From Gracilibacillus salitolerans (lineage in GTDB: Bacteria > Bacillota > Bacilli > Bacillales > Amphibacillaceae), in contig NZ_CP045915.1 in assembly GCF_009650095.1 (NCBI RefSeq), positions 186,001 to 250,000 of the forward strand: a DNA stretch of 64,000 nucleotides, given 5' to 3'. This document shows, piece by piece, positions 13,397-20,292 of the stretch; the first letter of the stretch is position 1; the number at the start of each line of letters is the position of its first letter. Both the position numbers and the translations under genes were made by a program. The notes below the pieces were generated by a model. The model worked only from the letters and a program-made list of their open reading frames with translations. It was not told where the DNA came from and made no database searches.

Positions 13397-13425
13397 TTGT
13401 TAATCTGTCTATAATGGTTTATGAT
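13397..13425 (+). promoter_or_regulatory. Internal promoter upstream of rpoA
   Basis: TTGTTA (13397-13402), a 17-nt spacer and TATGAT (13420-13425) lie in the long rpsK-rpoA gap. It may give rpoA and rplQ transcription independent of the long upstream operon. Confidence 0.5.
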
Positions 13426-13532
13426 AGCTTAATAAAGTTTTTTAGATGTTTATTAATGACACCATTGCTTTCGACAGACACAAAATCACAATTGCATAGT
13501 GCAGAAACGGGAACTGCCTACCTGGGGAATTT

Positions 13533-13555
13533 CGGTTAGACTCAGGGTCTAACCG
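13533..13555 (+). promoter_or_regulatory. Strong hairpin in the rpoA leader
   Basis: A perfect 9-bp stem (CGGTTAGAC / GTCTAACCG) with a 5-nt loop lies about 30 nt upstream of the rpoA start and is not followed by a T-run, so it is not a classical terminator. It could protect mRNA ends or regulate rpoA translation; function is inference. Confidence 0.6.
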
Positions 13556-13587
13556 GGGTTTCGACGTTTTAGAGGAGGGTTTAATAG

Positions 13588-14532
13588 ATGATCGAAATTG
13601 AAAAACCAAAAATAGAAACAGTAGAAATCAGTGATGATGCTACTTATGGCAAATTCGTTGTAGAACCACTAGAACGTGGATATGGTACTACACTTGGTAA
13701 CTCCTTGCGTCGTATCCTATTATCTTCACTTCCTGGCGCAGCTGTGACATCTGTTCAAATGGATGGAGCGTTACATGAGTTTTCTACGGTTGAAGGAGTT
13801 GTCGAAGATGTGACAACTATTATCTTAAACTTAAAGAAACTTGCTCTTAAAATTTATTCGGATGAAGAAAAGACTCTAGAAGTAGATGTGCAGGGAGAAG
13901 GGAAAGTTACGGCTGCAGATATCATTTTTGATAGTGATGTCGAAATTTTAAATCCGGACCTTCATATTGCTACAGTTGGTAGTAATGGCCATTTAAAAAT
14001 GAAAATTTCAGCACAAAGTGGTCGAGGATACCGTCCAGCTGACACTAATAACCATGAGGATCGTCCGATTGGGGTTATTCCAGTTGACTCTATCTTCACT
14101 CCAGTATCAAAAGTAACCTATCAAGTAGAAAATACCCGTGTTGGTGAAGATGCCAATTATGATAAGCTTACTTTTGATGTATTAACAGATGGAAGTATTC
14201 GTCCAGAAGAAGCAGTTTCTCTAGGAGCTAAAATCTTCACGGAACATATGAATATTTTTGTTGGTTTAACTGACGAAGCGAAGAATGCTGAAATTATGAT
14301 CGAAAAAGAAGAAGATCAAAAAGAAAAAGTTCTTGAAATGACAATTGAAGAGCTAGATTTATCCGTAAGGTCTTATAACTGCTTGAAGCGAGCAGGAATT
14401 AATACTGTACAGGAATTAGCTCATAAGTCAGAAGAAGATATGATGAAGGTTCGAAACTTAGGTCGTAAATCGCTAGAAGAAGTGAAACATAAACTAGAAG
14501 ATCTAGGTCTTGGACTAAGAAACGAAGATTAA
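13588..14532 (+). CDS. rpoA: RNA polymerase subunit alpha
   Basis: RpoA (314 aa) starts RNA polymerase assembly by dimerising through the N-terminal domain ([18 protein letters not shown] near residues 32-49). After an acidic linker around residue 235, the C-terminal domain (residues about 245-310, [22 protein letters not shown] and [15 protein letters not shown]) contacts UP elements and activators such as Spx. AGAGGAGGG precedes the start. Cotranscribed with rplQ. Confidence 0.98.
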   Translation: MIEIEKPKIETVEISDDATYGKFVVEPLERGYGTTLGNSLRRILLSSLPGAAVTSVQMDGALHEFSTVEGVVEDVTTIILNLKKLALKIYSDEEKTLEVDVQGEGKVTAADIIFDSDVEILNPDLHIATVGSNGHLKMKISAQSGRGYRPADTNNHEDRPIGVIPVDSIFTPVSKVTYQVENTRVGEDANYDKLTFDVLTDGSIRPEEAVSLGAKIFTEHMNIFVGLTDEAKNAEIMIEKEEDQKEKVLEMTIEELDLSVRSYNCLKRAGINTVQELAHKSEEDMMKVRNLGRKSLEEVKHKLEDLGLGLRNED

Positions 14533-14575
14533 TCATGACACCTTTTAGAGATTTCGAACGAAGGAGGGATATTCC

Positions 14576-14929
14576 ATGGCTAGAAAATTAGGACGTACAA
14601 CGGATCAACGTATGGCTTTGCTTCGCGGTTTAGCAACTGATCTTATCATTCATGAACGTTTGGAAACAACAGAAGCAAAGGCAAAAGAACTACGCTCAGT
14701 TGTTGAAAAAATGATTACACTTGGTAAGCGCGGTGACCTTCACGCTCGTCGTCAAGCTGCATCATTCTTATACAATGCAGAAGCGAACGAAAACGAAGAC
14801 GCTGTACAAAAGCTTTTCAGCGACATTGCAGGTCGCTACGAAGATCGCCAAGGTGGATATACAAGAGTGCTTAAATTAGGACCTCGTCGCGGTGACGGGG
14901 CTGAAATGGCAGTCATTGAGTTAGTGTAA
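14576..14929 (+). CDS. rplQ: 50S ribosomal protein L17
   Basis: L17 (117 aa) is a large-subunit surface protein near the tunnel exit. [24 protein letters not shown] is the family start, and [24 protein letters not shown] the family end. GAAGGAGGGA lies upstream. It is the last gene of the superoperon and is followed by a terminator. Confidence 0.98.
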   Translation: MARKLGRTTDQRMALLRGLATDLIIHERLETTEAKAKELRSVVEKMITLGKRGDLHARRQAASFLYNAEANENEDAVQKLFSDIAGRYEDRQGGYTRVLKLGPRRGDGAEMAVIELV

Positions 14930-14947
14930 TGGAATACTAAACAAAGC

Positions 14948-14998
14948 AAGGGGCAGGAGCAAATCTCTTTAAGAGGTGCATCCAAGCCCTTTTTTTTG
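14948..14998 (+). terminator. Rho-independent terminator after rplQ
   Basis: A long imperfect stem (AAGGGGC pairing with GCCCTT, inner CTC/GAG helix) is followed by a run of eight T. It closes the superoperon 19 nt after the rplQ stop. Confidence 0.75.
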
Positions 14999-15504
14999 TT
15001 TGAACTAAAAAAGCTTACTCTTTCATCTCACGAGAAGTTTATCATTTTGTTCTGTTGTTAGCTTGCTAGAAGTAGAAGAATGGGTAGAGAAAATGCTCCA
15101 ATTAAGGGAGTAAACTTCCTCATACGAAATTAAATCAAGAGATTAACTATTTTCATAACCTTTATGTATCATCCTTGTTCTAGTACAACGGTCTCCAAAA
15201 AACCTTGTCGATGTGGGACAAGTTTTTTTGAAGGACTATATCTTCTTCCAAACTCTTTAATAATGGTCTCAACTCTATCTGTTACTGCTCATTCTTTTTT
15301 TTTATTGCTTCATCAATTTTTTTGTTACCTTCATCAACAAAGTCTGACTATGATTCGTTGCCATTGTCGACACTACCCGACCACAAAGGGAATGATCAAA
15401 ATAATTTACGAGAACAAGATGTGGAGAGTTAGATAAAGAGTGTATTATGATACAATAGAAGTTGATGAATATTACCCGGGAAATATTGATTTTAAGGAGA
15501 AGTA
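14999..15504 (+). other. Intergenic stretch without a recognisable gene
   Basis: No open frame here has a ribosome binding site plus a recognisable protein. It contains a second terminator-like hairpin (CTTGTC / GACAAG, 15204-15222, followed by seven T) with no gene in front of it, which suggests a deleted or decayed gene. A weak promoter TTAGAT-16 nt-TACAAT (15429-15456) lies before ecfA1. Confidence 0.6.
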
Positions 15505-16341
15505 ATGATGCCAGCAATAGAATTTCGTGATGTTTATTTTCGATATAATGAAGATGCCCCATGGGTATTAAAAAAGTTCAACCTAAAAATAGAAGCAAAT
15601 GAGACTGTTGCTATCATTGGCCATAATGGATCAGGCAAATCAACAATAGCTAAATTAGCCAATGGTTTGCTAGTACCACAAGCAGGTGAAATTTTGATCA
15701 ATGGAAGGAAGCTAACGACATCAAATGTTTGGGAAATACGACAAAAAATTGGGATGGTGTTTCAAAATCCTGAAAATCAATTTGTTGGAACAACGGTAAG
15801 AGATGATGTAGCTTTTGGTCTAGAAAACCGCGGTATCCCTCGCAAGGAAATGATCGAGCGAATTTATACTTCTTTAAACCAGGTTGGAATGGAGAGCTAT
15901 CAAAATCATGAACCACACAACCTTTCAGGTGGACAGAAACAGCGAGTTGCGATTGCTAGTGTCATGGCGATATATCCGGAGTTCCTATTATTAGATGAAG
16001 CCACCTCTATGTTAGACCCAAGAGGCAGAAAGGAAATACTTTCGACTATTCATGACCTGAAAGAAGAATTGGAGATTACGATGGTGATGATCACTCACGA
16101 TTTGCATGAAATTATTTTAGCTGATCGTGTTATTGTAATGAATGAAGGGCAGATGTATAAAGATACTACGGTAGATCAATTATTCAATGATCATCAAGGG
16201 CTACAGTCAATTGGCTTATCATTACCATTAACTGTTGAGCTGGCAATAGAATTAGAGCAATATGATTATCAGTTTGCAACATATCCATTAGACAATGAGG
16301 AGTTTTTGGAAGCATTATGGACATCCAATTTGAAAGAGTGA
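15505..16341 (+). CDS. ecfA1: Energy-coupling factor transporter ATPase EcfA1
   Basis: One of the two ATPases of the shared ECF module that powers vitamin and metal uptake with diverse S components (278 aa). Walker A GHNGSGKST (about residues 38-46), signature LSGGQKQR (about 140-147) and Walker B LLLDEATS are intact. The gene starts ATGATG after AAGGAG and overlaps ecfA2 by 25 nt. No S component gene is next to it, as is usual for the group II (shared) module next to the ribosomal cluster. Confidence 0.95.
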   Translation: MMPAIEFRDVYFRYNEDAPWVLKKFNLKIEANETVAIIGHNGSGKSTIAKLANGLLVPQAGEILINGRKLTTSNVWEIRQKIGMVFQNPENQFVGTTVRDDVAFGLENRGIPRKEMIERIYTSLNQVGMESYQNHEPHNLSGGQKQRVAIASVMAIYPEFLLLDEATSMLDPRGRKEILSTIHDLKEELEITMVMITHDLHEIILADRVIVMNEGQMYKDTTVDQLFNDHQGLQSIGLSLPLTVELAIELEQYDYQFATYPLDNEEFLEALWTSNLKE

Positions 16342-17186
16342 GCTATACCTATCAAGTGAATACACCTTTTTCCTATCAAGCGCTAAAAAATATTAACATG
16401 GAAATTAAAACGGGGGAGTTTGTGGCAGTTGTCGGACACACAGGTTCTGGAAAATCTACACTTCTGCAACATATCAATGGGTTGCTTCTTCCTACAGAAG
16501 GACAAGTACGAGTGGGGGAGTTCCATCTCTCAAGAGAAAACAAAAGACAAGATTTGAAGAAGTTACGGAAAAAGGTAGGAATTGTTTTCCAATATCCTGA
16601 ACATCAATTGTTTGAGGAGTCGGTAGAACGGGACATAAGCTTTGGCTTAAAAAATTTCCAAGTACCATCAGGTGAAATGCAATCAAGAGTTATGGATGCT
16701 TTGGAAAAAGTCCAACTATCAGAGGACATTTTAGAAAAGTCCCCTTTTGAATTAAGTGGAGGACAGATGCGAAGGGTTGCGATCGCCGGAGTGCTTGCGA
16801 TGAATCCAGAAGTATTAATATTAGACGAGCCGACAGCAGGGCTTGATCCTAAAGGACAACAAGATATCATGAATATGTTTTATCATTTACATAAAACAAG
16901 GCATATGACAACGATCTTAGTCACACACCAGATGAATCACGCTTTACAGTATGCAGATCATATCTTTGTGCTTGCGGATGGTAGTCTGCATATGGAAGGA
17001 ACTCCTGAACAAATCTTTTCGCAAGCGAATGAATTAAAAAAAGCAAATCTTGATATGCCTGATGTGCTTTCATTGATTAATCAAATCAATCAAAAATTCG
17101 GTACCAATATTACTTATAAACGTAGGGAACCAGCTGAATTAGCGAAAGAAATAGTGGATAAAATAAGGGAGAACAAGCGGTTATGA
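16317..17186 (+). CDS. ecfA2: Energy-coupling factor transporter ATPase EcfA2
   Basis: Second ATPase (289 aa) of the ECF module, pairing with EcfA1. Walker A GHTGSGKST (about residues 40-48), signature LSGGQMRR and Walker B LILDEPTAGLDP are present. It overlaps ecfA1 by 25 nt upstream and ecfT by 4 nt downstream, so all three are translationally coupled and made in stoichiometric amounts. Confidence 0.95.
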   Translation: MDIQFERVSYTYQVNTPFSYQALKNINMEIKTGEFVAVVGHTGSGKSTLLQHINGLLLPTEGQVRVGEFHLSRENKRQDLKKLRKKVGIVFQYPEHQLFEESVERDISFGLKNFQVPSGEMQSRVMDALEKVQLSEDILEKSPFELSGGQMRRVAIAGVLAMNPEVLILDEPTAGLDPKGQQDIMNMFYHLHKTRHMTTILVTHQMNHALQYADHIFVLADGSLHMEGTPEQIFSQANELKKANLDMPDVLSLINQINQKFGTNITYKRREPAELAKEIVDKIRENKRL

Positions 17187-17980
17187 AGTCATTCATGATA
17201 ATAGGACAATTTGTACCTGGCAATTCAATGATTCATCGCTTAGACCCCAGAACCAAATTGATGGTTATTTTTACGTTTGTAATTATAGTTTTCTTTGCTA
17301 ACGATAGTTTGAGCTACGGCTGGTTAACATTATTTGCACTCATATTAGTATTATTAACAAAAATGCGTATCGGTTATATTTTAAAAGGAATTACTCCTGT
17401 TTGGTTTTTAATTATATTTACCTTTATTCTTCATCTCATTATTACGAAGGAAGGACCTGTTTTAATTGAAATAGGAGGATTTACAATACACCAAGGTGGA
17501 GTGATGCAGGGTTTAACGATCTCATTACGTTTTTTCTTACTGGTGTTAGTAACTTCTCTATTAACCTTAACAACATCACCAATGGAAATTACGGATGCTA
17601 TTGAAGAGCTGCTGGCACCATTAAAGAGAATAAAGATACCGGTTCATGAATTAGCGCTTATGATGTCAATTTCGCTCCGTTTTATTCCGACATTGCTGGA
17701 TGAAACAGAAAAAATCTCCAAAGCACAAGCATCAAGAGGTGTTGACTTGCGGACAGGGTCCATAAAAGATCGTATGTATGCGATTGTTCCGTTACTAGTT
17801 CCATTATTTATTAGTGCTTTTAAACGCGCAGAGGATTTAGCAATGGCAATGGAAGCAAGAGGATATCGAGGAAGTGAAGGACGAACTAAATTAAGACAAT
17901 TGCAGTTTAAGCAGCTAGATTATACGGCAATGATAATCTATTTATTGATTATACTTATCTTTTTCAGTTTACGACAGTAA
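17183..17980 (+). CDS. ecfT: Energy-coupling factor transporter transmembrane protein EcfT
   Basis: EcfT (265 aa) is the integral membrane scaffold that links the ATPases to substrate-specific S proteins. It starts with the family motif DPRTKLMVIF and has four to six hydrophobic segments. The coupling-helix motifs with the ARG signature are seen as SKAQASRGVDLR and AMAMEARGYRG. It overlaps ecfA2 (ATGA) and is 12 nt from truA. Confidence 0.95.
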   Translation: MKSFMIIGQFVPGNSMIHRLDPRTKLMVIFTFVIIVFFANDSLSYGWLTLFALILVLLTKMRIGYILKGITPVWFLIIFTFILHLIITKEGPVLIEIGGFTIHQGGVMQGLTISLRFFLLVLVTSLLTLTTSPMEITDAIEELLAPLKRIKIPVHELALMMSISLRFIPTLLDETEKISKAQASRGVDLRTGSIKDRMYAIVPLLVPLFISAFKRAEDLAMAMEARGYRGSEGRTKLRQLQFKQLDYTAMIIYLLIILIFFSLRQ

Positions 17981-17992
17981 GGGGCAAGTAAA

Positions 17993-18742
17993 ATGAGATT
18001 AAAAGCAATCATTCGATATGATGGTACGTTTTTTTCGGGCTATCAGGTACAACCAAACGGTCGGACGGTACAAGGGGTAATGGAAAAAGTTTTAATGAAA
18101 ATGCATAAAGGCAATCATGTGCGCGTGACGGCTTCAGGCAGAACCGATCAGGGGGTTCATGCGGTAGGACAGGTGATTCACTTTGATACGGAACTAGAGA
18201 TTCCACCTGAAAACTGGTTACGGGCATTAAATACTATGCTTCCGGATGATGTGGAAGTTATCTCGATTACAGATGTTCCAGAGAACTTCCATGCTCGGTA
18301 TGACGTCAGTGAGAAAGAATATCGCTATTATATCCTCAATGCCAAGGAAAAGGACTTATTTCGCCGTCATTACACCCATTTTGTGAAAGAGAAATTAGAT
18401 CTTGGAGCAATGTCCGAAGCCAGTCAACATTTTCTTGGCAGTCATGACTTTTCTTCGTTCTGTGCAGCAAATAGTAAAGTAAAAGGGGATAAGGTGCGTG
18501 AGATTACGGATATTGCTGTCGATCAGGATGGGGAAAATATGATTGTTCGTGTAAAAGGGACTGGCTTTTTATATAATATGGTACGGATTATTGTTGGAAC
18601 AATGATTGAAATTGGACTAGGCAAAAGAGAATCAGAGGAAATCACAGAGATCATAGCTGCTCAAGACCGATCAAAGGCTGGTAAAACCGCTCCTCCACAA
18701 GGGCTATACTTATGGGAGGTTAACTATAACAAAAAAAGTTGA
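17993..18742 (+). CDS. truA: tRNA pseudouridine(38-40) synthase TruA
   Basis: TruA (249 aa) makes pseudouridine at positions 38-40 in the anticodon arm of tRNAs. The catalytic aspartate lies in GRTDQGVHA near residue 53. It also has RYDGTFFSGYQ at the N-terminus and GTGFLYNMVRIIVGT in the C-terminal half. AGGGGCAAG precedes the ATG. It ends the ecf operon in the standard Bacilli order. Confidence 0.97.
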   Translation: MRLKAIIRYDGTFFSGYQVQPNGRTVQGVMEKVLMKMHKGNHVRVTASGRTDQGVHAVGQVIHFDTELEIPPENWLRALNTMLPDDVEVISITDVPENFHARYDVSEKEYRYYILNAKEKDLFRRHYTHFVKEKLDLGAMSEASQHFLGSHDFSSFCAANSKVKGDKVREITDIAVDQDGENMIVRVKGTGFLYNMVRIIVGTMIEIGLGKRESEEITEIIAAQDRSKAGKTAPPQGLYLWEVNYNKKS

Positions 18743-18771
18743 TAAAACAACGAATCCTTGCGTGCAATCTA

Positions 18772-18800
18772 TTGACATTTGGGATCGTATGGTATATTAT
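18772..18800 (+). promoter_or_regulatory. SigA promoter of rplM-rpsI
   Basis: A consensus TTGACA (18772-18777), a 17-nt spacer and TATTAT (18795-18800) give a strong promoter about 200 nt upstream of rplM. The long leader behind it begins with a CACGA/TCGTG hairpin (about 18826-18856), in the place where Bacilli carry an L13 leader. Confidence 0.85.
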
Positions 18801-18870
18801 GATCTATGGCATTTTATTTTCTAAACCACGAATAGCCCCGGAAAGTTACTCGTGTTAGAATATAAATTCG

Positions 18871-18966
18871 GAACTAGAAAAGCGTAAGCGCCCGTTCAGA
18901 AACGTATATGACTTATCCTACAGAGCTGAGGGAAAGGCACTAGTTTCTGGGCGCTCAGAGCTAGAC
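18871..18966 (-). repeat. Dispersed palindromic repeat inside the rplM leader
   Basis: An approximately 96-bp element bounded by CTAG, with inverted arms GCGCCC...CAGAAAC and GTTTCTGGGCGC. Read on the minus strand it begins GTCTAGCTCTGAGCGCCC and ends GCGCTTACGCTTTTCTAG. The first part recurs at 27966 and 34453. I recognise this layout as a common intergenic repeat in Bacillaceae. It lies between the promoter and the rplM ribosome binding site and so becomes part of the mRNA leader. Confidence 0.65.
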
Positions 18967-19007
18967 AAAAAAGACTTTAGAAACATGGATTTAGGAGGTA
19001 ACCGATC

Positions 19008-19445
19008 ATGCGCACAACTTTCATGGCAAATGAAAATAATATTGAACGCAAATGGTTTGTTGTCGACGCAGAAGGTCAAACGTTAGGTCGTTTAGCAAGT
19101 GAAATTGCTTCAATCCTTCGCGGTAAGCACAAACCAACATATACACCGCATGTTGATACTGGTGATCACGTGATCATTATCAACGCGGAAAAAATCGAAC
19201 TTACAGGTAAAAAACTTAGCGATAAGTTATATCACCGTCACTCTAATCACCCAGGTGGTTTAAAATCACGTACTGCTGGTGAAATGCGTGAAAAATATCC
19301 TGAACAAATGTTAGAACTAACAATTAAAGGGATGCTACCAAAAGGTAAATTAGGACGTAAAATGGGTCAAAAACTACATGTTTATCGTGGAGCAGAACAT
19401 AAACATGAAGCACAACAACCAGAAGTTTACGAACTTCGCGGATAA
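19008..19445 (+). CDS. rplM: 50S ribosomal protein L13
   Basis: L13 (145 aa) is an early 50S assembly protein. The start [21 protein letters not shown] matches the Bacillus form, with TTAGGAGGT upstream; [28 protein letters not shown] sequence and [10 protein letters not shown] are conserved. It forms an operon with rpsI (19-nt gap). Confidence 0.98.
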   Translation: MRTTFMANENNIERKWFVVDAEGQTLGRLASEIASILRGKHKPTYTPHVDTGDHVIIINAEKIELTGKKLSDKLYHRHSNHPGGLKSRTAGEMREKYPEQMLELTIKGMLPKGKLGRKMGQKLHVYRGAEHKHEAQQPEVYELRG

Positions 19446-19464
19446 TTAAAAGGAGGTTAACATA

Positions 19465-19857
19465 GTGGCACAAGTACAATACTACGGTACCGGACGCCGT
19501 AAAACTTCAACTGCACGTGTACGTTTAGTTCCAGGTACTGGACGTATCGTTGTAAATAGTCGTGATGCGGAAGATTACTTCCCATATGAAACACTTCGTA
19601 CAATCATTAAGCAACCATTAGCATCTACTGAAACTGAAGGTAGCTATGATGTATTAGTAAACGTTGATGGTGGAGGATACACTGGTCAAGCTGGTGCAAT
19701 CCGTCACGGCGTTGCTCGTGCATTATTAGAAGCTGATCCAGAATACCGCACAACACTTAAACGTGCTGGTTTCTTAACTCGTGACGCAAGAGCTAAAGAG
19801 CGTAAAAAATACGGTCTTAAAAAAGCTCGTCGTGCACCACAGTTCTCAAAACGTTAA
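19465..19857 (+). CDS. rpsI: 30S ribosomal protein S9
   Basis: S9 (130 aa) has a C-terminal tail that reaches the P-site tRNA; the tail [12 protein letters not shown] is intact. The start is GTG after AAGGAGGTT, giving [19 protein letters not shown]. Followed directly by a terminator. Confidence 0.98.
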   Translation: MAQVQYYGTGRRKTSTARVRLVPGTGRIVVNSRDAEDYFPYETLRTIIKQPLASTETEGSYDVLVNVDGGGYTGQAGAIRHGVARALLEADPEYRTTLKRAGFLTRDARAKERKKYGLKKARRAPQFSKR

Positions 19858-19880
19858 GAAATCTTATATGCCAAGGGTTT

Positions 19881-19916
19881 ACCCTCTTTGCTCTTATGGA
19901 GCAGAGAGGGTTTTTT
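19881..19916 (+). terminator. Terminator after rpsI
   Basis: Stem ACCCTCTTTGCTC / GAGCAGAGAGGGT with a TTATG loop, followed by six T, 23 nt after the stop codon. Confidence 0.9.
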
Positions 19917-19998
19917 CATGTAATTCTGGAACAACTCGGCTGTTTTCTCCTTCGCTTCAACGGTCACATAGCTGTTCCATCGTTTTCTTACATTTTTC

Positions 19999-20160
19999 AT
20001 GGTAGTAGTTGTAATAGCTCATTTTGGCGTTTTCATGGTTATTAATGAGATATTCGCTGAATACAACAGCAATCCTTATGACTTATCAGCAGAGAAAATA
20101 ACATTCAAAGAGCTATCCGAAAGATTTGCAAAAGAAAGGTTCCCTAAACTCGTTCATTTC
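19999..20160 (+). pseudogene. Tyrosine-type integrase relic (N-terminal fragment)
   Basis: A short frame encodes NEIFAEYNSNPYDLSAEKITFKE followed by a segment ending KERFPKL. This matches, from memory of the family, the linker and core-binding start of Firmicutes phage/ICE tyrosine integrases (typically ITFKEVYERW...KFPKIS). The resemblance ends at about 20150 and no catalytic domain follows. There is no ribosome binding site. It marks the left edge of the accessory block that interrupts the rpsI-cwlD neighbourhood. Alternative: chance similarity of a short frame. Confidence 0.5.
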
Positions 20161-20292
20161 CGTAATAAGTCTCTTCCCATCTGCATAAAATTACATAATT
20201 TTAACACTTTTCCTACATTCATTTAACATACAGTCCTTAAAGTGAAATTAGTGTGGTTAAGTGATTTAAAAATCTGCAGCAGAAAAGGAGAA

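Noticed and set aside
15164..15436. 90-residue open frame in the rplQ-ecfA1 gap, and an 86-residue frame on the other strand
   Set aside because: No ribosome binding site, odd composition and no recognisable domain on either strand.
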